Assembly: GCF_000019805.1 (NCBI RefSeq)
Contig: NC_010525.1
Location: forward strand, 1,178,001-1,242,000
DNA length: 64,000 nucleotides
DNA from: Pyrobaculum neutrophilum V24Sta
GTDB lineage: Archaea; Thermoproteota; Thermoprotei; Thermoproteales; Thermoproteaceae
Direction: 5' to 3'
Both the position numbers and the translations under genes were made by a program. Below, piece after piece: positions 57,200 through 64,000 of the stretch. The notes below the pieces were generated by a model, which saw nothing but the letters and a program-made list of their open reading frames with translations, did not search any database and was not told the origin of the DNA. Within the stretch, counting starts at the first letter, position 1; every line of letters starts with the position of its first letter.

Positions 57200-57300
57200 T
57201 TGGGATAAGCCCTCTTGCGGCTTAACCGCTGGGAGTCCGCCGACGGATGTACTTCGGCCACCGCCTGCGCGCCGGGGGCCTCCTATCCAACCTGTCTAGT
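57200..57300. other. GC-rich intergenic segment with hairpins
   Basis: Lies between the psmA and top6B promoters. GCGG-CTTAA-CCGC (57217-57229) and CCGA-N10-TCGG (near 57240-57257) can form hairpins, and GGGATA (57202-57207) can pair approximately with TATCC (57284-57288). A TTTAAA box at about 57182 would suit a plus-strand start near 57209. No RNA family recognised. Confidence 0.2.
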
Positions 57301-57402
57301 GGCTACGTGTCGCCTAGCGGTTGAAACGTTCTCGTAGTGATTTTCCGGAGAGCGCCGAGTTCTCGCCGTCAAAAGCTTAATAATGTATTTGAAGGTGCCG
57401 AC

Positions 57403-58995
57403 ATGTCTTCGATGTATGCATACGAGGCTTTGCCTGTCGCGGAGTGGTTTCGGCGGAATAGGGAGCTCGCCGGGTTTCACAACCCGACAAGAGCGCTTTA
57501 TCAAACCATAAGGGAGCTCACGGAGAACTCCCTCGACGCCACCGAGACCTACGGCATCCTCCCCAATATATACCTTAGGATCAACGTAGAGGACGAACAG
57601 AAGGGGTGGGTGTCTGTATACGCCGAGGACAACGGAATTGGGATACCCGGCAACGAGATCCCTAACGTGTTTGGTAGAGTCTTCTATAGTAGTAAATATA
57701 GAATAAAGCAACACAGAGGCGTCTTTGGGCTAGGTCTCAAGATGGTGGTTCTCTACTCTCAGAGCACCACCAACAAGCCTGTGTTTGTACGCTCGGCGAC
57801 TTTGAAGTCCGATAAAATCTACGAGTTCCAAATCATGATAGATACAAACAGCAACAGCCCCATTATATTAGACAGGAGGGAGTACCCCAACAAGTACAGG
57901 TGGCACGGCACAGCCGTAAAGGTGTACCTAGAAGGGAACTGGCTAGCGGCTAAGAAGAGGATAGAGGACTACCTAAAGAGGACCGCCATAATAGCTCCCT
58001 ATGCCGAAATTGTGTTCAAGGGCCCCGACCTAGAGCTGTGGCTGAAGAGGAGGACGACGAAGCTACCTCCAGCCCCCAAGGAGGGGTTGCCGCATCCAAA
58101 AAGCGTAGACGTAGACACAATAAAGCAGATGTTGCAGGAGAGCAGGGGGATGACGCTGTTGGAGTTCCTCATGGAGAACTTCGACGCTGTGGGGGAAGGC
58201 ACGGCGAAGACCTTCCTCGAGTGGGCCGGGTTTAACCCCAACGCCAAAGCCACCGCCTTGACCCCGGAGGAGTTGGTGAGGCTCGTGGAGAAGATGAAGC
58301 AGTTCGAGGGGTGGCGCAGGCCGCGTTCAGACTGGCTGTCTCCCGTCGGGCCTGAGCTCTTGGAAATAGGCGCCAAGGCCATCCTAGGCGCCGAGGCCGT
58401 ATTCGCTGTGACCCGGAAGCCCGAGTCCTACGGAGGACACCCCTTCATAGTTGAGGCGGCGGTGGCGTGGGGCGGCCAGATACCGCCCGCCGACAAACCC
58501 CTGCTGTTGAGATACGCCAACAAAATTCCGCTTCTCTACGACGAGGGGGCCGACGTCGCTAGAAAGGTGGTCGACGAGTTCAACTGGCAGAACTACAAGG
58601 TTAAGTTCCCGGCGCCCCTCGCCGTTATTATACACGTCTGCTCCACCAAAATACCCTACGCCTCCGCCGGCAAAGAGGCGGTGGCGGAGGTTCCTGAGAT
58701 AGAGAAGGAGATGAGGTTGGCTCTAAGAGACGCGGCCAAGAAGCTGAGGCTCTACCTATCTAGAAAGGAGAAGGAGATGGAGCTTCTAAACAAGTACATC
58801 TCCTTGGCTAAATACGTCGACGAGATATCTCACAACCTCAACATAATTACCAAGCTGGATAGGGAGGCGCTTGCGAGAAGTCTCCACAAGCTCATCGAGA
58901 ACAAGATAGGGCTAACCGTGGAGGACCTCGTGAAGCACACCCTCTCGCTGTCGGCCCAACAGGAGGAGGCAAGCGCCCAGGAGGTCGCCCAGTAG
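57403..58995 (+). CDS. top6B: DNA topoisomerase VI subunit B
   Basis: 530 residues from ATG 57403. The GHKL ATPase motifs are TIRELTENSLDAT, YAEDNGIGIPGNE and GVFGLGLKMVVLYSQ; the transducer domain follows. With subunit A it forms the type IIB topoisomerase that relaxes supercoils and decatenates DNA. CTTAATAA is 24 nt before ATG 57403, which excludes the upstream ATG 57337. Confidence 0.96.
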   Translation: MSSMYAYEALPVAEWFRRNRELAGFHNPTRALYQTIRELTENSLDATETYGILPNIYLRINVEDEQKGWVSVYAEDNGIGIPGNEIPNVFGRVFYSSKYRIKQHRGVFGLGLKMVVLYSQSTTNKPVFVRSATLKSDKIYEFQIMIDTNSNSPIILDRREYPNKYRWHGTAVKVYLEGNWLAAKKRIEDYLKRTAIIAPYAEIVFKGPDLELWLKRRTTKLPPAPKEGLPHPKSVDVDTIKQMLQESRGMTLLEFLMENFDAVGEGTAKTFLEWAGFNPNAKATALTPEELVRLVEKMKQFEGWRRPRSDWLSPVGPELLEIGAKAILGAEAVFAVTRKPESYGGHPFIVEAAVAWGGQIPPADKPLLLRYANKIPLLYDEGADVARKVVDEFNWQNYKVKFPAPLAVIIHVCSTKIPYASAGKEAVAEVPEIEKEMRLALRDAAKKLRLYLSRKEKEMELLNKYISLAKYVDEISHNLNIITKLDREALARSLHKLIENKIGLTVEDLVKHTLSLSAQQEEASAQEVAQ

Positions 58996-59035
58996 GCGCC
59001 GCACAACTTTTTAAAAACTTGGAGTTGGGGCGGAT

Positions 59036-60139
59036 GTGACTAGCCGCTCGGAGTTTCTCAAGCGTTTGGAGAACTGGGGGGCGGATCTCGCCAAGGCGAT
59101 ACTGGAGTTGAAAGAGCCGGTGATGGAGATACCAGCTAGAACCCTTAGCAACACCATTTGGGACGAGAAGGCGAAGATGCTGAAGCTAGGCCCCGAGAAG
59201 ATGCACAGGAGGTTCCTAGACGTGAAGGAATCGCGTAGGTTTATGCAGACCGTGTTGATGCTTAGGCTTATCGTGGAGGCGATCAGGGAGGACGTGTACC
59301 CGACGATACGTGACCTCTACTACAACGGCAAGCATACGATAACGTTTAAAGACCCTCTGGGGAGGACACACAGGGAAAACACGTGGGATGAGCAAGCCGA
59401 ATCCAACGCCGTTATAGAGGACATAGAGGTGGCGGCCAATGTGCTTAGGGAGGAGATGGGCGTCTCGGCGGATGTGAAGGGGAAGATCGTGGGGCCGATC
59501 GTGGTTAGGTCGCAGGGCTACGAGCTAGACGCGAGCAAATTCGGAGAGACGGCGCTGAGCCTTCCCGTCAACGTAGATGGGCTGGAGATCGTGAAGGTGG
59601 AGGCGTCGTATGTGCTAGTCGTCGAGAAAGACGCAATATTCCAGCGTCTAGTTAGAGAGAAGTTCTGGAGCCAGGAAAGCGCCGTTTTGGTCACAGCCAA
59701 GGGCATGCCGGATAGAGCCACGAGGCGTTTCATCAGGAGACTTAACGAGGAGTACAAGTTGCCGGTCTACGTCTTGACAGACGGCGACCCCTACGGGTGG
59801 TACATCTACTCGGTGTACAAAAGCGGCTCTATAAAGCTTAGCTACGAGAGCGAGCGCCTCGCCACCCCCGACGCCAAGTTTTTGGGGCTGACAGCCACCG
59901 ACATAGACGCCTACAAGATTTCGGATAACTACGTCATCGCGGCTAACGACCGCGACATAAAGAGGGCGCAGGAGTTGCTGAGGTACCCCTGGTTCCAGAA
60001 GTCCGAGTGGACGAAGGAGATAAACCTCTTCCTGAAGAAGAAGAAAAAGGTCGAGATAGAGGCCCTCTCTACCCACGGCTTGAAGTTCCTACACGACTAC
60101 CTTAGAGACAAGATCAGAGGGCGGAAATTTATAGACTAA
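59036..60139 (+). CDS. top6A: DNA topoisomerase VI subunit A (Spo11-like)
   Basis: 367 residues. The catalytic Tyr is in TIRDLYYNGKHTI, and Toprim residues are in VVEKDAIFQRLV (Glu) and LTDGDPYGWYIYS (DxD). It cuts and rejoins DNA together with subunit B just upstream. GTG 59036 has TTTTAAAA 24 nt upstream, so it also has its own promoter in the 40-nt gap. Confidence 0.96.
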   Translation: MTSRSEFLKRLENWGADLAKAILELKEPVMEIPARTLSNTIWDEKAKMLKLGPEKMHRRFLDVKESRRFMQTVLMLRLIVEAIREDVYPTIRDLYYNGKHTITFKDPLGRTHRENTWDEQAESNAVIEDIEVAANVLREEMGVSADVKGKIVGPIVVRSQGYELDASKFGETALSLPVNVDGLEIVKVEASYVLVVEKDAIFQRLVREKFWSQESAVLVTAKGMPDRATRRFIRRLNEEYKLPVYVLTDGDPYGWYIYSVYKSGSIKLSYESERLATPDAKFLGLTATDIDAYKISDNYVIAANDRDIKRAQELLRYPWFQKSEWTKEINLFLKKKKKVEIEALSTHGLKFLHDYLRDKIRGRKFID

Positions 60140-60178
60140 CCAGAAATATATATTTATATATGTTGGCTATTTAGCCAT

Positions 60179-61186
60179 ATGCGAGGCGAAACCCGGCGTG
60201 TGCAACTAACCGGCGGAGCCACCCTTATCGTGAGCCTTCCGAAGGAGTGGGCGAAGCGTATATCTCTATCGCCGGGGGATGAGGTGATAGTCGTGACGCA
60301 GCCCGACGACACCCTGGCGATAATACCAAAGAAGTTGGGCCGCCGCGCCGGCGTCATAGCCGAGCTCGTGATAAACCAGCCGGTGGAGGTGGAGGAGGTC
60401 GAGAAACTGTTCATGGCTCTTTACATCGGCGGCGCTGAGACGATAGTTATTAAGTTCTCGCCATCGGCCATGGGGCTTAGGAGGCAGATAAAGGACTTCA
60501 TAAGGAGAAGGGTTATAGACATGGAGATCATGGAGGAGGCCAGCGATAAGCTGATAGTCCAGTCCATGGTTTCTGCCACAGAGCTGGCGGTGGTGGACAT
60601 AGCGAGTAAGATGTTGCGCCTGGTGCACAACATGTTGAACGACTTGGTGCAGGGCCTGGAAAAAGACGACATGGCTATGCTTAAAGACGTGATTGAGCGC
60701 GACGACGAGGTGGACAGGCTCTACTGGCTGATGGAGCGGCAGCTCAAGAGAGCTGCGATGTCTAGGTACATCATGCTGGAGCTCAAGATAGACGACCCCA
60801 GAGACCTCGTGGAATACGTCATAATAGCCAAGTCTATCGAGCGGATGGGGGACCACATATGTAGAATCGCGTATGTGAACCAGGAGGAGAAGATAGACGT
60901 GAGAGTGGTGGCGCCTATCTTATCCAAAGTGGCAGAGTTTTTAAGACAGGCGGAGGCGCTGTTGGGAGGCGACTCGACGCCTCAGAGGATAGCGGAACTC
61001 CAGAGAGAGATCACGCAATGGGGGCAGAAGGTGAGGCGGGAGGAGATACCGTCTGACCCCGCCACCTCTGTGGCTAAAGAAAGCGCGGTTAGAATAGGCG
61101 AGTACATAGGCGATATAATCGAGTCGCTTGGGCGCATCAGGCTAAAGGACAAGGCTATTTCGGTTGGCGAGAAGGTGGAGAGCTGA
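60179..61186 (+). CDS. AbrB-PhoU domain regulator
   Basis: 335 residues. The N-terminal AbrB/SpoVT-like swapped-hairpin DNA-binding domain is RRVQLTGGATLIVSLPKEWA with SPGDEVIVV. Residues 110-330 form PhoU-like helical repeats (RLVHNMLNDLVQGLEKDD; AKSIERMGDHICRIA). Archaeal members of this type are thought to regulate phosphate uptake. TATTTATATATG is about 24 nt before the ATG. No phosphate transporter gene is in the window. Confidence 0.88.
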   Translation: MRGETRRVQLTGGATLIVSLPKEWAKRISLSPGDEVIVVTQPDDTLAIIPKKLGRRAGVIAELVINQPVEVEEVEKLFMALYIGGAETIVIKFSPSAMGLRRQIKDFIRRRVIDMEIMEEASDKLIVQSMVSATELAVVDIASKMLRLVHNMLNDLVQGLEKDDMAMLKDVIERDDEVDRLYWLMERQLKRAAMSRYIMLELKIDDPRDLVEYVIIAKSIERMGDHICRIAYVNQEEKIDVRVVAPILSKVAEFLRQAEALLGGDSTPQRIAELQREITQWGQKVRREEIPSDPATSVAKESAVRIGEYIGDIIESLGRIRLKDKAISVGEKVES

Positions 61187-61218
61187 GAAACGCCTCGTAG
61201 AAGCCAGAGGTTTGGACG

Positions 61219-61707
61219 CTAGCTGTTGCACACGGCCACGACTGTGTATATGCTCTCGAAGAATAGGTGTAGCCGGGCGAGCCGTACCACTGTACACATG
61301 GGCCGTAGAGCCTCCATCACTAGATCTGCCCTTCCAAGCGAGCTAAAGGTGAGAACAACCTTGTGAGGCCTAGCGTACGAGATCCACCTCAGCAGTTTGG
61401 GCACAACGCCGGTGTCGTGTATCGCCGGGTCCACGGGCTCCTCGGGAGGTAGATACGGCAGGTTGGACACCACCACATCTCCAGCCCTCAGCGCGCTGGC
61501 GGCGTCGCCGCAGACGACGTCTACTCCTTTACACGTCTTACACGCCTCTGGATCTAGATCAACTGCGACGACATGCCGACATCTGCCCGCCAGCGACTTG
61601 GCCAAGATGCAAGTGCCCGTGCCCACGTCTATACATACGTCTCCGCCCTCGACGTCCTCAAGCGCTTCGAGGGTTAGATAGCTATCCTCAGCCGGCTGAT
61701 ACGGCAT
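61219..61707 (-). CDS. HemK/PrmC-like N5-glutamine methyltransferase
   Basis: 162 residues. It has a PAEDSYLTLEAL start, SAM-binding CIDVGTGTCILAKSLA and the catalytic SNLPYLPPEE (an NPPY variant). Short archaeal forms methylate the GGQ glutamine of release factor aRF1 (Mtq2-like). Its ATG overlaps the stop of the membrane-bound winged-helix gene (TGATG). Confidence 0.87.
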   Translation of the reverse strand: MPYQPAEDSYLTLEALEDVEGGDVCIDVGTGTCILAKSLAGRCRHVVAVDLDPEACKTCKGVDVVCGDAASALRAGDVVVSNLPYLPPEEPVDPAIHDTGVVPKLLRWISYARPHKVVLTFSSLGRADLVMEALRPMCTVVRLARLHLFFESIYTVVAVCNS

Positions 61708-62504
61708 CAGCGTATCGGGGCGAGGTAGAGGAGGGCGGGGGCTACGAAGAACACGAGCAACGTGCGGACAAGCACCCCCTCGTAGGTGCTACCGACCTCC
61801 AGCGAATACACGGCTGCGTATATGGTGGCGGTGAACAATAGGGCTATAAACAGAAGCACCTGCGACAACGTGATGAGGTGGGTGAGCTCCCACATGTGCG
61901 CCAGGTGGACGAGGGTTAGGTGGAGAGATGGATAGAGTGCAATAGGCGCCAGCCCCACAGCGGTTTTAGGAGGAGCTAGCCTCCCCTTTGAGAGCAAGTA
62001 AGTCGCTAGAAAAAGCGCCGCTATGGACAAGAGCGATACGGCTAGGGAGACCGTTTTTGAGAGCCCTATGGAGATGGGGAGGTTGTATCCCACGTAGGCA
62101 ACGCCCAATAGCGCGAGAGGCGGGCTTTGAAATGCGCCGATTGCCAAAGCGGCGGCCCAACCGATAACTAGCGTGTATGCGGCGATGTGGAGATACGGCG
62201 AAAGCAACAGCCACACCACCAGGGGGCGTAGGCCGACGACTGACAGAAAGCTTAAGGTCTTGAGAGGCTCCGCCGTCGCAATTATCGAGGCCGCCCTCTC
62301 CCCCAGTTCCGTTAGATAGACCATGGAGTCCTCCCTCTTCACCACGCCTAAGCTCTCCAGCGCAGATAGCTCAAACAATAGGGTGGAGGCGGAAATCCCA
62401 AGCGCCGCCCGTAGCTTTGCAAGAGTTAAAGGCCCCTCCCTATGTAGGAGAAGCACGATGTCCCGTCTCCTCCCAGCGGCTACGCCGTATAGAACGCGTT
62501 CCAC
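61707..62504 (-). CDS. Membrane-anchored winged-helix regulator
   Basis: 265 residues from GTG 62504, 23 nt after TTAATAATTT. The N-terminal 80 residues are a winged helix (GPLTLAKLRAALGISASTLLFELSALE, in part). The rest has about six membrane helices. This puts a DNA-binding domain on the membrane, as in some one-component sensors. A signal or target is not evident. It is translationally coupled to the HemK-like gene. Confidence 0.75.
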   Translation of the reverse strand: MERVLYGVAAGRRRDIVLLLHREGPLTLAKLRAALGISASTLLFELSALESLGVVKREDSMVYLTELGERAASIIATAEPLKTLSFLSVVGLRPLVVWLLLSPYLHIAAYTLVIGWAAALAIGAFQSPPLALLGVAYVGYNLPISIGLSKTVSLAVSLLSIAALFLATYLLSKGRLAPPKTAVGLAPIALYPSLHLTLVHLAHMWELTHLITLSQVLLFIALLFTATIYAAVYSLEVGSTYEGVLVRTLLVFFVAPALLYLAPIR

Positions 62505-62622
62505 GGCTAGATCACTCAAGGTTAATAATTTTAGTAGAGGCACCCTCAAGACTCCACGCTGGAGCGGTTGGGCGAACACTAGGGGCACAACTGTTAAAAA
62601 CCCGCGTTGTTCAGCCTAACCC

Positions 62623-62901
62623 ATGGCAACCGAACAAACGATATTGGTGGGCAAGAAACCCGCGACAAACTACGTAATTGCGACAGTAATGGCGTTCAAC
62701 GCCGGCGTCAAAAGAGTGGTGCTTAAGGCAAGAGGCGCGGCTATTTCGAAGGCGGTTTCTACCGCCGTGATGGTGAGAGACAGGTTCCTGCCTGGCAAGG
62801 TGCAGATAAAGGACATTAAGGTGCTCAGCGACAAGGTCCAGGGCCAGGGCGGTAGGGAGAGGACAGTTGCTGCCGTCGAGATAGTACTCGAAATGGCGTA
62901 G
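62623..62901 (+). CDS. alba: Alba DNA/RNA-binding chromatin protein
   Basis: 92 residues. VGKKPATNYVIATVMAFNAG, LKARGAAISKAVSTAVMVRD and the C-terminal strand hairpin GQGGRERTVAAVEIVLEMA are typical of Alba. It coats DNA and binds RNA. TGTTAAAAAC is 26 nt before the ATG. Confidence 0.97.
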   Translation: MATEQTILVGKKPATNYVIATVMAFNAGVKRVVLKARGAAISKAVSTAVMVRDRFLPGKVQIKDIKVLSDKVQGQGGRERTVAAVEIVLEMA

Positions 62902-62933
62902 TTGTTTTTTCTGCGACTCACGGACCTTTTTAG

Positions 62934-64000
62934 ATGTCGCTGGCCGACGTCGTAAGAAAGCTCTCAAACGTCCAAGTCTACGGCCCTCCCTACGGCGAAT
63001 TCACGGTAGCCCGGATCCTTAAGGAGTCGGAGGGCCGGTGGACCCCCGTCTTTGAGAGGGTGGGAGAGGGCTTCACCGGCGTTGGAAATATCGTAGATAC
63101 AAGGGAAAAGCTGTACTCCTACCTAGGCGTAAAAAGCGACGAGGAGGCTTATACGAAGTTGTTAAACGCGGAGGAGAACCCGGCAAATCTAGAGACCGCA
63201 TCTACGTGGAGGGACATGTATAGGGAGGTCGAGTCTCTGTACGATCTGCCTATGGTGCGGTATTACGAGAGAGAGGCGAGGCCGTACATCACCTCAGGCG
63301 TTGTGGTAGGGGTGGGCCAAAGCGGTGTTATGAACGCCTCTATTCACCGGTTTTCTCCCATTGGGGCGAGGCGGGCGGTGGTGAGGTTGGTCCCGAGGCA
63401 CCTCTACCAGATCTACAGGTCCGCTGTGGAGAAAGGCGTGGAGGTCCCCGTGGCGGTGGCCTGGGGGGTACATCCACTGGTTCTGCTGGCCGCCGCCTCC
63501 TCGCCCTCCTTCGGCGTGTTTGAGCTCGGCGTTGCAGCCCGCCTCATGGGGGGGCTGAAGGTCGTCGAGTTGGAAAACGGGGCTGTGGCGCCGTTTATGG
63601 CGTCGGTGATAGTGGAGGGCTATCTGACGCGGGATATGGCCGAGGAGGGGCCCTTCGTGGATATAGTCGGCGTTTACGACAGGGTGAGGCTCCAGCCAGT
63701 GGTGCGGGTGGAGAGGATCTACGTGCTGCGGGAGGGGGCCTACGTCCACTACCTGTTGCCGGCTGGACTTGAACACATGTTGCTCATGGGGTTTGAAAAA
63801 GAGGCGAGGATATGGAGAGCCGTGAGGTCCGTGGCGCCTAGGGTGAGGAAGATCAGGTTGACTAGAGGAGGCTTCGGCTGGCTTGTAGCCGTGATTTCTC
63901 TGGAGAAGTCCGTAGAGGGCGATGCGAAAAACGCGCTTCTAGCGGCGTTTGCGGCTCACCCCAGCCTAAAAATCGCGATTGCGGTAGACAGCGACGTGGA
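62934..64000 (+). CDS. UbiD-family decarboxylase (3' end cut by window edge)
   Basis: An open frame from ATG 62934 runs off the right edge (355 codons seen of about 450). VVVGVGQSGVMNASIHRF, VPVAVAWGVHPLVLLAAA and SFGVFELGVAARLMGG match the prenylated-FMN decarboxylase UbiD. Archaeal members include anhydromevalonate phosphate decarboxylase of the archaeal mevalonate pathway. The family is clear but the substrate is not. It lies 32 nt after alba and may be co-transcribed with it. Confidence 0.88.
   Translation, partial: MSLADVVRKLSNVQVYGPPYGEFTVARILKESEGRWTPVFERVGEGFTGVGNIVDTREKLYSYLGVKSDEEAYTKLLNAEENPANLETASTWRDMYREVESLYDLPMVRYYEREARPYITSGVVVGVGQSGVMNASIHRFSPIGARRAVVRLVPRHLYQIYRSAVEKGVEVPVAVAWGVHPLVLLAAASSPSFGVFELGVAARLMGGLKVVELENGAVAPFMASVIVEGYLTRDMAEEGPFVDIVGVYDRVRLQPVVRVERIYVLREGAYVHYLLPAGLEHMLLMGFEKEARIWRAVRSVAPRVRKIRLTRGGFGWLVAVISLEKSVEGDAKNALLAAFAAHPSLKIAIAVDSDV

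Noticed and set aside
1-64000. CRISPR arrays, rRNA genes, integrases or replication-origin boxes
   Set aside because: No regularly spaced repeats, rRNA signatures, integrase motifs or orc/cdc6 genes were seen on reading both strands.

Overview
The window is a chromosomal segment from a hyperthermophilic crenarchaeon of the Thermoproteales, most likely Pyrobaculum or a close relative. The evidence is a high-GC, gene-dense layout, two family B DNA polymerases, an Rpo8-type RNA polymerase subunit, ribosomal proteins S25e and S26e, HerA/NurA, topoisomerase VI, Alba, an SmAP3-type Lsm protein, and tRNA genes with introns at non-canonical positions. Nearly every first gene of a transcription unit has a TATA-like box centred about 22-27 nt before its start codon and no leader, which indicates leaderless mRNAs. 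I used that spacing to move several start codons.

Layout. 1-7.9 kb: end of an ABC importer operon (two permeases), tRNA-Thr(CGT) with two introns, a small membrane-protein operon, PolB3, DnaG, methionine aminopeptidase, thermosome. 7.9-11.6 kb: an accessory island with an ABC exporter, a SPASM-like protein without a radical SAM domain, tiny antisense ORFs and two winged-helix genes. It lies between the 3' end of an intact gene and a decayed copy of that same 3' end. 11.6-13.6 kb: an operon of a miniature TFB, a secretion/pilus-type ATPase and a membrane protein. 13.7-22.9 kb: Rpo8, SmAP3, Lhr helicase, divergent fumarase subunits, a ribbon-helix-helix gene face to face with a flavin reductase-like gene, MoaD-like, QueD-like, an Fe-S HhH-GPD protein, a DUF711 protein and an ASCH protein.

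22.9-31.8 kb: a five-gene unit (geranylgeranyl reductase, class II aldolase, CTP-dependent riboflavin kinase, HerA, NurA), a metallo-hydrolase, the TBP-Hjc operon, S25e and small winged-helix genes. 31.8-36.0 kb: the entry to the mevalonate pathway (thiolase, DUF35 protein, HMG-CoA synthase, HMG-CoA reductase); a UbiD-family gene at the right edge may belong to the later archaeal branch of the same pathway. 36.0-46.5 kb: a probable IS605-type remnant, PolB1, a CDP-alcohol phosphotransferase, a SPOUT protein, S26e, ProRS, TrmI, tRNA-Arg(CCT) with one non-canonical intron, Bud32 and a radical SAM protein.

46.5-57.2 kb: the archaeal exosome superoperon (SBDS, Rrp4, Rrp41, Rrp42, L37Ae, Brix, Pcc1, prefoldin beta, DUF3194, DHH). 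It is separated from its usual companions, the COG1325 exosome-associated protein and proteasome alpha, by a ThiR-like regulator, an unusual P-loop ATPase, small unknown genes and GC-rich intergenic DNA that may encode small RNAs. 57.4-64.0 kb: topoisomerase VI B and A, an AbrB-PhoU protein, a HemK-like methyltransferase, a membrane-bound winged-helix protein, Alba and a truncated UbiD gene. No rRNA, CRISPR array, complete insertion sequence or replication origin was seen.
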